A program made the position numbers and the translations under genes. The notes beneath the pieces were generated by a model. That model was not told the origin of the DNA and did no database searches. It saw only the letters and a program-made list of their open reading frames with translations. This document shows positions 11,267 through 23,956 of a stretch of DNA of 64,000 nucleotides, piece after piece. Each line of letters begins with the position of its first letter. Positions within the stretch are counted from its first letter, which is position 1. Origin of the DNA: Quillaja saponaria. Lineage: Eukaryota; Streptophyta; Magnoliopsida; Fabales; Quillajaceae. The stretch lies in contig CM055614.1 in NCBI GenBank assembly GCA_029379385.1, positions 20,751,994-20,815,993 on the forward strand, read 5' to 3'.

Positions 11267-12083
11267 CTCAACTCAACTCAACTCAACTCAACTAAGCTTT
11301 AAAATCCCAAACTAGTTGGGGTCAGCTATATGAATCCTTTTCCTTCATTCGCATCGATCCAAGATAAGATTTTCATTAATTCCTAGCACAACCATATCTT
11401 TCTCGATGACTGCCCCCCACGTAAGTTTCGGTCTCCCCTTTCCCCGTCTAACATCTGGCACCTAGACCATGTCACCTTGCTTAACTACTGTGTCCATTGG
11501 CCGACGTTGGATGTGTCCAAACCAACGTAGATGATTTTTCCTCATTTTCTCCTCAATAGGTGCTACTTCCATCCTTTCTTGTATGTCTTGTCATCCATCT
11601 CAATAGTCTCATTTCGGCTACTCCCATCTTATGTGAATGTTGCTTCTTAACTGCCCAACATTCGGTACCATACAGCATAGCTGGTCTCACTGCCAACTTA
11701 TAAAATTTTCCTTTCAATCTATTATGGATTTTAGGATCACATAAAACTCTCGAAGCACTCCGCCACTTCACCCACCTTGCCTTAATTCTATGGTTTACAT
11801 CATACTCAATTGCACCATCTTTTTGTATAAACGACCATAAATACTTAAACACATCCTTGGTAAGGACTATCTGACCGTCTAAAATTATATCATTCGGGCC
11901 TCCTCTAGTTTTATTGAAATTGCACTCCATATATTCAGTTTTTGTCCAACTCATTCTAAGGCCTTTAGATTCTAACATGTTCCGCCACATTCCTAGTTTA
12001 GAATTTAAACCTTCCCTAGTTTCGTCTACCAACACGATATCATCGGCAAACAACATGCACGATGGAGCCCTATCTTGAATATT
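11267..12083 (-). mobile_element. 5'-truncated RTE-clade LINE
   Basis: On the minus strand the end of a LINE reverse transcriptase is readable: [20 protein letters not shown] (active-site FADD), then [25 protein letters not shown] and MLYGTECWAVKKQHSHKMGV. It ends in a short 3' UTR and a (TTGAG)n tail, the standard RTE tail. The sequence runs parallel to 37460-38300 of the full-length copy and stops abruptly at 12083, as expected from incomplete reverse transcription. The frame is open from 12164 to 11553 and then shifts near the RT end. The flanks are too simple in sequence to show a target-site duplication. Confidence 0.9.
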
Positions 12084-12281
12084 AAAGATAATAATAATAA
12101 TAAATAAAAAACCTAGATTAAAAAAAAAAAAGAAAAAAAAGGCAAGCTTAAGCTGCCTTGACACTCAAGCAAGTGGTTTCCATGCAAAAACCTTCTACTT
12201 GTTAAAGCGAATAAAAAATTCACTCATAAAACAATCGAGACTCCTTCACTTACTGCACCATAAAATCGTGTATGTAAACAA

Positions 12282-13020
12282 GTCTCGAGGGGGCATTTGT
12301 AGAAGGCAAAATTGTTATCCAATTACTAAATAACATGTGTCACTTACAAGTATATACTTGTGGCTAATAAAATCATGCCATGTATATATATGATATAAAT
12401 ATTTTCAAGTAAATCAGTTACATGGCTTGACTAATGAGATATTGCCATGTGTCACACAACTCTCTTTAAAATTCTTATAAATAGAAGGCTCTTATATTCA
12501 TTTTGGAGGACTGGAAGAGAAAAGACTAGAGAGAAGAAAAAGAATAAACTCCAGAGCTCTACAAAACTTAAGTCCCAGGACTCTGCAGAACTTCAACAAC
12601 CAAAGCTTCCTTAACAATTTAAGATCAAGACTTCAAGCAGTCAAGAACAAATTCCCAAAGATCTCCAAACAAACACAAAGCTTAGAGATTTAAGTCAAAT
12701 TCACCATCAATTACACAATGATTAAGATCAAGCTTCACGAGCCCTCATCCAAGAATTCAACATTTGTGATCAAGCTCAATGCCCACCAAGAATCCATAAC
12801 TTCAAACTAACCAAATAATCTATGATTCTAAGATCAAGCTTCTAAAGCCCTTAGATTGTCAATAAATTTGGAGATAGAATCAAAAAATATTTATTCTTTT
12901 ACTGTAAAAAATATTCATACAAAGATTTTACCCTATTCACTAATATATATTAATATAAATATTATTTTGTGCAAGTTTCTTGTCATTTATTTTACAAGCT
13001 CGAAATCTATGTTTATAGTC
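12282..13020 (+). mobile_element. 3' end of an LTR retrotransposon: polypurine tract and LTR
   Basis: A polypurine tract at 12282-12297 (GTCTCGAGGGGGCATT) is followed at once by TGTAGAAGGC, a plausible LTR start at 12298. Inside the LTR is a promoter-like region with TTATAAATAG at 12475-12484, then a purine-rich leader. The 3' border cannot be fixed; CA-ending candidates lie between about 12965 and 13021. The sequence upstream (12084-12281) could be the last of the internal region, cut where the truncated LINE begins. The matching 5' LTR is not in the window, so this is a truncated element. Confidence 0.6.
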
Positions 13021-14009
13021 AGACTCTAATAAAATGTCCTATTATATTTGTATTATAGTTCATGACCATCCTATTGATTTTCTATATCAATTATGTTGCA
13101 TATATAATAGGAGGTTTAATTAGTGATAATTTTGGCAATTGGGAGGTGTTTACTGCTCATGCCATCTGAGTTACAAAACAGTTTTGGAGCTAATCTTAAA
13201 ATTGTGCACTGCAATCAATAATCTTACAAAAGTGACAAATTTTAGATAAGAAATAACTATCTTTCAAAAATATTTGATGGTAAATTTTCCTATTTTCAAA
13301 ATAGATACATTTAATTTCAAGACATTACTGTGTAATATGATATGGTTACTGTTTTAGGGACTCCTGCTTGGTTGCTGGAGTCAAAACTTCTAGTCAATTG
13401 TTGGAACTTACTAGAAAATCACCATAACTCCATAAGCCTTCATTTTGTAATAGTCAACCTTTATAAACATCTTTAACGGCCTCTATTTGCCATATCTTTC
13501 CTCACTAAATTCCTCTTTTTCACTATCTTATTTTCGTGGATACTGATCTCATGAATATCGACTATCCTCTCTCTAAAGTAGAAACTCCCATTCCATAGAA
13601 ACTGCTTCCTTTAATGGATATCCGTTTATTGAATGGACTGAAGATGGTCCTTCCTGCCAGATTAAATCTGGGTACTTTTTGTGCCCCAATCTTTTTTTGC
13701 TCAACTCTTCAAGCTCAATGTTGTAAATTTAACTTAGGCTTTCTGAGATTGGAATTATTATATGAGTGAGGTCAATTTTGTTTCAGAACTCGTTGTTAAG
13801 TTTGGGATATAATAGCCCTAGATAAATGTTGCTCCCGTTGAATAGGTGCTATACCATGCCATGTGTTTTGGCATAAGAGATTAATATCTCTCTCAGGATT
13901 CCAATGTTCTTCAAATTTTTTGGGTAATTCTATAAAATTATGTGTTAATCATTAGATTATTATTATTTATAACTTTCTTAGAATGCATCTAGTATTTACC
14001 ACATATTAA
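13021..14009. other. Intergenic DNA, nothing recognised
   Basis: No frame longer than chance, no repeat shared with the rest of the window and no RNA structure that I can recognise. Confidence 0.5.
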
Positions 14010-14870
14010 TGTGACTTTAGGAGGTTAAGGAGTGGCTAGTAGTTCCTATAATTAGTTTAACCAACCAATTTCTAGAATGCATTAGATGCTTATTAAGGTT
14101 TTAAGCTGTATATCATGTAGTTGCAATCAATGTTATCAAAGACGCACCTGAGGCATAAAAGGCACAAGGTGCAGACCCCTCACTTCTACACCTATAAAAA
14201 CGGGCGTTGACACTAAAGCGGCACCTAGGCATAGTAGGTGCGCATGCTATTTCCATTTTCTGAGGTGCCATAAGGCATAGACAAGGTGAACATAATGTGC
14301 CTTTTCCATTTTTTGCCTATCATCTGCACTTGTTCAAGCCTTGCGCCTTGGCTCCAAGGACCCCAGTGCCTAGAGCATTTCATAACACTGGTTACAATAT
14401 AGAGCTTGGTTTAATCCTAAGCTTGCAGGGTTATGTGATTAGACTTTAACATGATCTAGCATTGATATTATTTTGTGATGATTCCCTTTTTCCTATTTGG
14501 ATTGGTTTTTGTTTTTCCTCACCTTTACTATGTGTTTTATTCTTTTTTTAGTCTAGAACTACTTCTTGTGGATGAAATCAAATCCATGTTAGCTCTGAAA
14601 ATGGTGGTTTAAATAGAGTCCATTAATTTATCACTAACTTAATATGACTTTGGGAGGTTAGGGAGTGGCTGATAGTTCCTATAATTAGTTTAACCACTTT
14701 CTAGAATGCATCTGGTGCTTATTAAGCTTTTATGTTGTATACCATGTAATTGCAATATATAGCATTGTTTAATCCTTACTGGTGCTTATTAAGCTTTTAA
14801 GTTGTATATCATATAGTTGCAATGTATAGCTTGGTTTAATCTTAAGCTTGTAGGGTTGTGTGATTAGTGC
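14010..14870. repeat. Local direct repeat, about 190 bp per copy, one copy interrupted
   Basis: The first copy (14010-14127 continuing at 14395-14455) and the second (14643-14870) share the text around GTTCCTATAATTAGTTTAAC, GAATGCAT, the TTGCAAT motif and TTTAATCCTAAGCTTG. The first is split by a MITE. The second contains an internal duplication of about 68 bp (around 14711-14778 and 14779-14840). The uninterrupted copy gives the empty site for the MITE. Confidence 0.8.
14128..14394. mobile_element. Small MITE-like insertion rich in GCACCT/AGGTGC motifs
   Basis: A 267-bp G+C-richer insertion has imperfect terminal inverted repeats (CAATGTTATCAAAG at the left; CCAGTGTTATGAAATG on the minus strand near the right end). 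It is flanked by CAAT (14124-14127, 14395-14398). Many GGCAC/GTGCC and AGGCAT motifs in both orientations resemble the common plant repeat built on GCGCCT/AGGCGC words. The superfamily is uncertain. Confidence 0.65.
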
Positions 14871-15299
14871 AAACTAAATGCACTTGAATTAGCTATAAGT
14901 TATTACCTTCAATAAATATTATAGCTGCATTTTTCAATTTTGCTTGCTCTAACTGAAAGTATTATTGCTGAAATGAAAATACCCTAATAAATGCATTTAA
15001 TTAAATTTAGCTATTTTATTTACTTTAGATGACTATTAGAAAATTTTATTATATTACATTTTGATTAGCATGGTTTAAATGCTGCATTCGAGCTTAAAGA
15101 ATACTTCATGTGTTTATAATTGAGGTCATAATTATTTTGTATTTAAAAATAATTATGTTGAATAATATTCAGAGCACCAAAAAAAAAAGTATTTATTGAA
15201 TTTGAAGGGGGAAAAAAAAAAGACAGAGAATATATATATTTTTTGGCAAAAACTCTTTAATTCATGTGAATTTTGGATTTTAGCAGTTTTACAACAATT

Positions 15300-15590
15300 T
15301 TTGATATATATATTATGTTTGTTAACAGTTATGATGACTTTGCTATTATTTAGGCAGTTGTTTCAATACACACAAAATGTTGCATTTAGTGCAATCATAG
15401 TCATTACCATTATTGGCCTCATTGATATTTCTGCAGCTTATCTTATTTGGAAGTCGGAAGATTGACAAATTCGAATTTATGATAGTGTTGTTAAATATAA
15501 TTCATATATTTTTTGTTTATAAAGATGACATCGAAACCAAAATGATTGAGTTTCACATTATACTCTTCAAATTATTAGGTACTAATAAAG
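15300..15590 (+). pseudogene. Sulfate transporter (SULTR) relic
   Basis: The + strand encodes TVMMTLLLFRQLFQYTQNV, FSAIIVITIIGLIDISAAY and LIWK, then in another frame KIDKFEFMIVLLNIIHIFFV and a tail ending LLFKLLG-like text. This parallels the membrane segment of plant SULTR proton/sulfate symporters, where the usual text is close to LFxYTPN, AIIV, GLIDxxAAYxIWKxDKFDF. The frame breaks after IWK because TCGGAAG looks like a 7-bp duplication. Only one exon-sized piece of a family of about 650 residues is present, with no start, promoter or flanking exons, so it is a non-functional fragment. The subfamily (3;3-like) is a guess. Confidence 0.7.
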
Positions 15591-15786
15591 ACTGGATGAC
15601 TATTTGTAGCAAGACAATGATAGTAGTTCATACACAATACTAGGCTAAACATCATCACTCCCAATACATAAGGATGACTAATACGCCTTATGAGATTGAG
15701 TAGACATCGTACATAAGAATAAAAAGATTAGTCAACAATATGCATGACTAGAAAATATGCCAGAACAATCTACAGAATAGACTTCA

Positions 15787-16070
15787 CACATGATTTAACT
15801 AAAATTCACACTTAGAGAATTTAACTTAAAGCTTGTTTACCCTAAGTGTTTTCAAGACAATGCGAAGATGCTTCTCATGTTCATCCTCACTTAGAAAATG
15901 CACTAAGTTGTCATAAATAAACACATGTTACATGATTTAACTAGAATTCACACTTAGAGAATTTAGCATAAAGCTTGTTTTCCCTAAGTGTTTGTAAGAC
16001 AATGTGAAGATACTTCTCATGTTCATCCTCACTTCGAAAATACATCAAGTTGTCATCAATAAAGACAATA
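15787..16070 (-). repeat. Tandem duplication (142-bp period) at the truncated end of the gypsy pol
   Basis: CATGATTTAACT starts at 15789 and again at 15931. The following 130 bp are about 85-90% alike by eye and both encode the stretch after the reverse-transcriptase active site ([16 protein letters not shown] in the inner copy). Confidence 0.8.
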
Positions 16071-18354
16071 ACAAACTAATCAAAGAAAGGCTTGAACACC
16101 CTGCTCATAAGATCCATGAACGTCGCATGAGCATTAGTAAGTCCAAAAGACATAACTAAGAACTTATAATATCCATATCGAGTGCAAAAAGCAGTTTTCA
16201 AAATGTCTTTCTTCTTAATTTAAAGTGGGTAATATCCCGAACGTAGATCAATATTGAAAAAGTTTTGAGCCCACTGCAACTAATTAAATAAATCATCAAT
16301 TTTGGGGAGGGGATACTTGTTCTTTACTAGGACTTTATTCAACTGCTGATGATCAATACACAGTCAAAATGAACCATCTTTTTTTTTAACAAACAGAGCT
16401 AAAGCACCCCAAGGGGATGTATTAGGACATATAAACCCCTTATCCAACAAGTCTTGCAACTGCATTTTTAGCTCGCTCAATTTACTATGAGCTATACGGT
16501 ATAGGGGATAAAGATTGGTTGAGTGCCTGACAACAAATCAATATCATACTTTATCTCTCTCTCAGGAGAAAGTCCACGAAGTTCTTCCAGAAACACATCA
16601 GGAAATTCCTTCACCACATGGATTTATTCCAATTAAGTATCCTTAACATAAGCTAGATAGATAAGCTTAGTGTTTGTTCCTAATAAGCCATCTAGCTTGA
16701 ATGGATGAAATCAAATTATGAGGAACTTTACTTCTATCCCCTTGAAAACATAAGTTGGCTACTCTAGAATGCTAAACTTGACACTTTTGTCACGACAATC
16801 TACCACAACATAACAATTAGACAACCAATTTATACTAGAATAACATCAATTCCAACATATCTAGTATTATCAAGTCCACAAACATACACTATTACCCACC
16901 ACTACCTCACAAGATGGAATATATCTATTTGCGAGAATTATTTTCCTCAGAGGTGTCGAAATTACTAAAGGAACCTTGAAAGTCTCAGATGCCCTCTTCA
17001 CATAAGAGGCAAAATATGGAGATATGAAGGAATGAATGGCTCCAAGATCAAATAGTATTTTAGCACTAATTGAGCAAACATGTAATCTACCTGACACAAC
17101 TGTATTTGAAACCTGAGCATCCTACTTACTCAAAGTATAAACACAGGCTTGACCCCTGCTCGAAGAAGGCTAACCTCTGGAAAAATGATGCGATGATCAT
17201 TTCGAAACATGCACCAAACTCCCTTTGGCATTGCCCTCTGTGTCTAAAACCATAAGTAGGGCATACAAGAACTTTTAGAGTTTGGGAACTACTAGATGAT
17301 GCCACTTGTGACTAACTTCCAAAGCTCTGTCTAGTTTGACCTCCACCTGACTAAAAACCCCTATGAAACAAGTGACATCCTGAGGTAGATTCACCTTCAA
17401 GCCTTCAAGAACCACTTGACCTTAAATTAGAAGGACTTTCATGTTTTGCCTTCTTATGACTTTCCCTTTCTGATTGCCTTTCCAAATACTCGTTCTCTTA
17501 TCGATAAGTAGCATCCACTACCAAAGTGTAGGTGGTAGTGTCTGTCACAAACACTAATCGGAACAAAGAATCCCTCAAACCATTAATAAACCTTTTTACC
17601 CTTATCGGCTCAATTTCCACCATATGCAAAGTAAAGCGAGATAGCTTAATAAATCAAGTCTTATACTCCCCCACAGACATACCTTCAATCTATACTAGAT
17701 ATACTTAAACTCCCGAGCATACTTGTTTCTTATGCTCTCAGGTAGAAAACATTCAATGAAAGCTCTGCTAAATTTAGGCTAAGCAAGTGAGGTTAGCTTA
17801 ATTTGCCACTACACCAACACCTTATATCACTCATATGCCACATCATGCAACTAATAGCTAACTAAGTCCACTACCCGAACAGGATCACACCCTAAAGTCA
17901 CACACAATCTATCAGATCCTCCAAGAAAGTAAACAAATCCTGAGTAGAGTCCACATTAGAGAATCTAGATGGCTGCATCTTCAGAAAATCATGTAATGAC
18001 ATAAAAATTCCTCGGTCTTGCTAAATTGTAACTGGAAGATTTTCCTCTTAATGAGGCTGAACAGGATGAACTTGAAGAGGCTATGGTTGACCCTACTAAG
18101 GTTGATGTTGTTAAGCCAATATCCTAACTAAATCACTAATAGTCCTATGTACTTTATCTAGTCCCTACATAAGTTGCTCTAAATTAAGACCAAGTGCCAC
18201 TGCTTCAACTTGCTCAGCCGCTCTACCTCTACCTTTACCTCTACCTCTGCCATGTCCTCTACGACATCTACCTTTGGCTACTGGCAACATAAGGACTAGT
18301 AGATCCTAGTCGGAGCTAGCATTCTGCTATCTCCCCACGACTATTGCGTCTCAT
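15787..18354 (-). mobile_element. Decayed Ty3/gypsy gag-pol, truncated in the reverse transcriptase
   Basis: Minus-strand reading in shifting frames gives gag, protease and reverse transcriptase. Gag may start at ATG 18352-18354 (MRRNSRGE), followed by a Gly/Arg-rich stretch (GRGRGKGRGRAAEQVEAVAL) and a capsid region (FLEGSDRLCVTLGCDPVRVV). The protease lies at about 17020-17060 as ILFDLGAIHSFIS, whose catalytic DSG is DLG. The reverse transcriptase (16052-16500) has FIDDNLMYF at the catalytic box and a preceding [21 protein letters not shown] stretch. RNase H, integrase and the 3' LTR are missing. Many stops are present. The gag type, protease and short leader suit chromovirus-like plant gypsy elements; that is inference. 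Confidence 0.85.
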
Positions 18355-18381
18355 CGTATCTAAAACAAGCACAAACGATAC

Positions 18382-19340
18382 ACAAACACCCCACATAGAG
18401 GCATGACCGACTAGAGGAATAGATAACCAAACTTCCATAACCCTGACTAGAAATCCAAAAGAAATGCACATAATCATTGATTTAAAATGACATTAAAAAT
18501 AACTTTGTAAAAATATGACTACCACAAAACTATATATAGATATATATATATATACTCATTGAAAGGAGTAGTATATTTTAAAAATTCAGCTGAGGTTCCT
18601 CGTTAAGTAGAATATGTCCGAATAATACATATAACATATACTCCTGTTTACACAACAATGACAACAACAACAACAAAAAATTAGGCCTTGATGTAGCAGC
18701 AATCGGCAAGTCAAATTTAGGTCGAGAAGCTTGTTCAGATCCTATTGCTAAAAAAAGCATAAACAAACTAAGAATGAGTTATAAAGACTCAGTGAGTGAA
18801 AAACGTACTCGAAGGGTACTATCATCGATTAACATATAAGTAGAAAACATATACTTGATAGTTTTATATTAGATTAAGTTACAATGTATTTCAATCTCAC
18901 ATGTACATACATTTATGTATAGAAAATGCAAATTCAAAACGAATATAACTCACAAAAGATAATAGGCAAGCAAATCAAGCAAAATATTCAAAAGGGCCAA
19001 TAATCAAAGTAACTCAGCACCCGCACACCATGTACACATCTACCTCGGGACATTTTAATCCTACAAACCAAGTATATATTTATATATATATATATATAAA
19101 TTTCTCACATAACCTCCTTGGGGCTGAGTTACTCAGATATTGTTATTCGAATATCATATACTCATATCAAATACATTCTAGGTGCACTAGGATTCTATCT
19201 TAAATAAAAATAAATAATTAGCCCTTACCAAACATAAACAAGATTTCACACTAACACACAACACATTAAAAGATAGAGTTTTCCAAAAAACATAACATTC
19301 TTACTATATAACCTAATCAAAGCATTAAATCACCTTACTT
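18382..19340 (-). repeat. LTR of gypsy family B, 5' of the decayed gag-pol
   Basis: On the minus strand this ends GGGGTGTTTG about 30 bases upstream of the gag start, as a 5' LTR should. It matches 20930-21946 and 29624-31741 on the + strand at several blocks: GTGCACCTAG, GTAACTCAGCCCC, a CACTCA-TGAGTC stretch, GAGGAACCTC and the terminal TCATGCCTCTATGTGGGGTGT. The 5' border is lost in (TA)n/(CA)n simple sequence near 19340-19385. No good primer site is visible. Confidence 0.75.
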
Positions 19341-19384
19341 AATCACTTAATACACACACACATATATATATATGTATATATAGA

Positions 19385-20880
19385 CATGGATTTTACCTAT
19401 GCAAGTGCACGTATCGTTCTCAAGTAATAGAGAGTGAGTAGAGTATTGTTCTCACGAGGAATTGCTACTAATTTTTAGCTAAGTATTAAAATTAACACAA
19501 TCCTAATTTTATTCAAACAAACGAATTATGATTGAAAAGTCTAATTTAAACTAAATCTAATTATTGACAAATTAAACTATAGATTTCAATGGATTAAGGC
19601 CTATAATCATAATTTCCCTATACACTTCACTTAACTTATTATTATCTTATTATGCTTAGTTATGGTATAAAATTATTAACCTTGGGTTCTAATTCAATTA
19701 TAAGCATATTCCTATGTCTTATAAATATATATCTCACTTAACCAATTCACTATATTCCTATGAGAATTCAATTAAGTTAAACTCATTAAGATTAGACCTA
19801 AATTGGCTACATAAGACATATTGGTACAAATTAAATTCAAACAGTCATGTGAATGAATTCAGACAAGTGTTATATCATTCAAGGCTAAATTGAAACTCTT
19901 TTTAAAGTTTGTTAAGGTTTACCATATCTATCTAATTGGTAGCTAATCAACTAAAAGCATTAAGCATAGAATAAAATAAACAATCCATATACCAAACCCT
20001 AAGCAATCAATAAATAATAAAAACTATTAAGCTACATGTTGAGTTTAATTATAATCCTAGAGAATAAATTAGTTCATGCTACCTAGTGTAAACATAAACT
20101 CAAATATTATAGACATTAAAGAAATACAAGAAAAGTAAAAAAGGAGTAGAATAATAGAAAATTGATAGGTTGTCAATCTTTAATCATCAACATAGCTCAT
20201 CTTGCCTACTTGCACTCTTTATGGCTCCTATTTCTCCATAAAATCTCAACTTAATTATGTCTCCAATTTTTTATATCGAATCCCTAAGGTATTCCCTCAT
20301 TTATAGGCTTAAAACCCTCAATTTCACTTTAATTTGGACTAGGAATTGTGACAGAGCGTGCCTTGAAAATCGATGACTTTTGGACCCTAGCAGTTGCTTT
20401 GGTGCTGCAATGCTCATTTACTAGCGCCTCAACTCAAATTCACTAGAGCCTCGATGTGAATTCACTGGCGCCTCAACGCAAGGGCTTCTAGGCAGCAACA
20501 TGCTGTATTGCAATTTTTGCGATTTTGAACCTGAATTCACCTCTAATTTGACTTCCAATAGGTTTACTTTTAGAATTACATCTTCAAAGCACACCAACTA
20601 AGTTAGAATAAACTAGACTCACATAAAACACGTAATCAAAGTCTAAATCAACTAGAATTCATCATCCTAATATGATAAGAACTTTAACTAGGATTTGACT
20701 AAATACTAAGCAAAAACCAATTAAAACTCTAGAAAATAGCTAAAATAATATGAGTAAAAGGATGTAAAATAACTATATATAAAATACACATACAAGATAC
20801 GGAATCAAGTGTCCTACAAGGCATTGATTAAACTACTTAAACGGACTTAGTTTCAAGAAACCCATATAAGTTAATATATA
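19385..20880. repeat. Unclassified interspersed repeat
   Basis: This AT-rich block opens with TGCAAGTGCACGTATCG and closes near ACACATACAAGATAC. It lies between two LTRs of family B in opposite orientation and looks like an inserted, non-coding element (a LARD or LTR fragment). No domain, inverted terminus or target duplication was found. A G+C-richer section at 20340-20520 repeats the words CTAGCGCCTC / CTGGCGCCTC. Confidence 0.4.
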
Positions 20881-20929
20881 ACCTTAGTAATTAAAAGATT
20901 ATAACTATAACGTTTATGAACCAAGTATT

Positions 20930-21946
20930 ATGTGAAAATATGAATTTCAGTTCCGGACCCTATTGTGGCCCTGATGACACACGTAGTGCAAGAAGAAGTG
21001 ATGAACAAGATTTGCAAACCGGTGAGGGGTTAACTGTTACCTCTCGATTGCTTAATTATTATGTGTGATTATATGTGTATTTGAATAGACGTGTTATATG
21101 GAAAAACAAGCATGTGTAGAGTTTCATTGAGTTATTTGAATTATGTTTCATTGAGTTATTTCCGAAATTGAAATCCAAGTGCACCCAGGATATTATGATC
21201 TGAGATATTCTGATTATGATAAGTGTTTTAAAATGATTAAGTGCTCAACCCTGGTAGAGTGGATTGTATATGAAAAATTAACCTGTTGTGTAGCGCATAA
21301 ATGCTCGGTAAGTAGAGATATTTGTTATGCTAGGCTGAGTTACCTAGTTGGCCCTTTGTATGATTTGTGTGCTTTGATTGTGTTAATTGTTTTGATTGAA
21401 TTATATAGAGTACTATTTGAACTGTATTTGTTAAGTTTATGTTTCCGTAATCGTGTACGTGTAACCTTAGTTATTTTTAAATTTATGATATGTTGATATT
21501 AATTAGCTATATATATTATATACGTGCATTGAGTGATGCCGGTACCCTTTGGGGACTATTTTTCACTCATTGAGTCCGTAGGACTCACCCCTCTTTTGTT
21601 AATATTTTTTTTAGCAACAGGTTTTTAGGATCTTATATTTGAAACCAAAAGATGAAAATTTGCTGTCACAATTAAGGTGTTGGATTATTATGAGTTGTTT
21701 GTATAAAAGTCCATTTGTTACTTATGATATTAACGGAGCGGAGCTCCTTGGTTATATTGTATTTGTTGTTATTTAGTTGTATGTATACAGGAATATATGT
21801 TTGTATTTTGGGAATGTTCTGCATTGCCGAGAACCTCTGCTAAAATTTTCAGTAAATGTTATGTGTTCAATTGTGGTAAATTCAGGATTATGGAGATTTG
21901 GTTACCCAATCCTCAAATCAGTCATGCCTCTATCAGGGGTGTGACA
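20930..21946 (+). repeat. Second LTR of gypsy family B, opposite orientation
   Basis: It ends on the + strand with TCAGTCATGCCTCTATCAGG and then GGTGTGACA (to 21946), the terminal sequence of family B. It shares internal blocks with 18382-19340 and 29624-31741. No primer site or coding region follows, so it is a solo or truncated LTR. Confidence 0.7.
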
Positions 21947-23956
21947 TTATACACATTAGAGGCCGACTTAATATTTTTATATGTGGCTTTTTTACTTGTT
22001 TTATTAATATTTATCTTTCAACAAACTTGCCAATAAGAAGCTATATTTATAGTTTGCACCACTCTCATTTGCAAAATATGTTTTACACTCCTAAAATTTA
22101 GTTTGCACCACCCTCACAACTGTATTCATTCTCGAGGATTTTCCTTAACCTTTTTAGGAACAACTTGATTTTTCTCATTTTGCCATATGGTTTGGAATTT
22201 GAGTTACTTAGTTCTAGATTACCATCTTTAATGGATTTTGCCTGCTCTAAAAGCTTATTGGAACTCCTTAAGGCCATGGCTCTTTATTGATATTTTTAAT
22301 TTCACCCTTTGTTTCTTTCTTCAACCTTAGGACATGATGTTCCGAGTTTGATGGATTGTCAAAGTCAATGAATAAAGAGCAATAACCCAAATCCCAATCG
22401 TAAATCCCTTTCTCATTGCAATGGACTTAGATGTTAGACTTCCACTTAGCTGTTATCAGTAAACAGCTATGGTAGGTACTGTAGTTTATTGTCTTTTAAA
22501 TCTTGCCTTTGCGCACCATAATTATAGGGGAGTGAAATCTTTATCCTTTTTTTTTTGGCAAAGTTTTTTCTATCCAAATTAGACCTCTATAAGGTGAGAA
22601 TAACTGTGTTTGGATGGATTTAAAGGAAGCTACATCCATATTTTGGTTATGGGATTAAGGAATTGATGATATAGTACACACAATGGTCAAAATTACGTTT
22701 ATTACACATAAACAAACCCATTGGAAATTCCAATGACTTCAAAGTACTTGAGAAAATTAACAAACCTAGAAGAGTTAGTAGCTTGAACATTAATGAATAT
22801 GATTACCAACCCAAAAACAATGAATCTTTATTCACCCATGACGACTAATTTTGTACTAAGACCCTGTCGTTTATCATTATCAACAAAAACCAAGTAAAAA
22901 CAAGAGAAAATATTGATCTGAACCTTATTTCTAAACCTTCTTTTTCTTCGACAGTTTCTTAATGCTCAAATTCTGTCAGCTAAAGCTATGCACTTCCATC
23001 AAGACTCACTTGTCAACGGTTGATCTTGAGATTTTTTTTAGAAGGTGGGAATGGATGATCTGAAGCAAGTTAAGGCTATGGATCGTCTCATTGAAAATCC
23101 AATGGTGCCGCAGAAGAAAAAGTTAGTCTCCATCAAGGCTCTCGCAACTTCATCTTAACCTCTCGTCACCTCTACGACCATATTAAATGTACCAAGCCAC
23201 TTCTACTTCTTCCACGAATCACGGATCTCAGCTACGAATCTTCCCCATAGATGCTTAAGAACACCTCTAAAGTGTGTCTCCTTTGATGATCCTCCAAAAT
23301 GGCTACCATTAGCTGGGACTAGATGAGGTTCAGTAAGAGAAATTTCAGCTCTGTGGGTATATTTAGACTTGAGTTCATATGCAAAAACTAAATTCATGGG
23401 CCAAAATCATACAGTTCAATTAACTAGTCAAGATAAATGAATGGAACATATTTTATCAAGAATAATAAACGATTATATATAAAGTCACATTAGTTGGGTA
23501 TTTAAAGCTCCACAAATCAGATGAGGTACCATATAATCCTCTATTTAAGATATTCATTAATATATGGAACAAATATTCACATTGACAAAATATTCTAAAT
23601 GAGCTCAATTCAATTGAGTTATATCATAAATATAAATAACAAAATTCAATATTTTTATCATGTTACTTTTAAGTAACGATCTGCATTCGCCAACTAACCC
23701 AATATCATAAAATATTTTAACAATGTCTTTGAAAATTTGAGAATTAAAATTGAGAAATATAATAATAATTATAATTCTTTAAAAAAAATTAAAATTGATT
23801 AAAATTAGGATTCTCTGGTTTGGAAAATATAAAAGAAAAAAAAAAGGTCAGGTTGGAAATTGTATTTCGTTTAATAAATTAAAAGTTGATATTTTTTTTT
23901 ATACAAATTATAAGATTATCTCTTAGCTACATTAAAGCATTGTTTCACAATACTTA
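21947..23956. other. Intergenic DNA, nothing recognised
   Basis: No conserved domain or repeat. Short frames such as the minus-strand 64-codon one at 23203-23397 resemble nothing I know. Confidence 0.5.

Noticed and set aside
11553..12164. Minus-strand 203-codon frame as an independent gene
   Set aside because: Its content is the end of an RTE reverse transcriptase; the first residues are translated low-complexity sequence upstream of the truncation.
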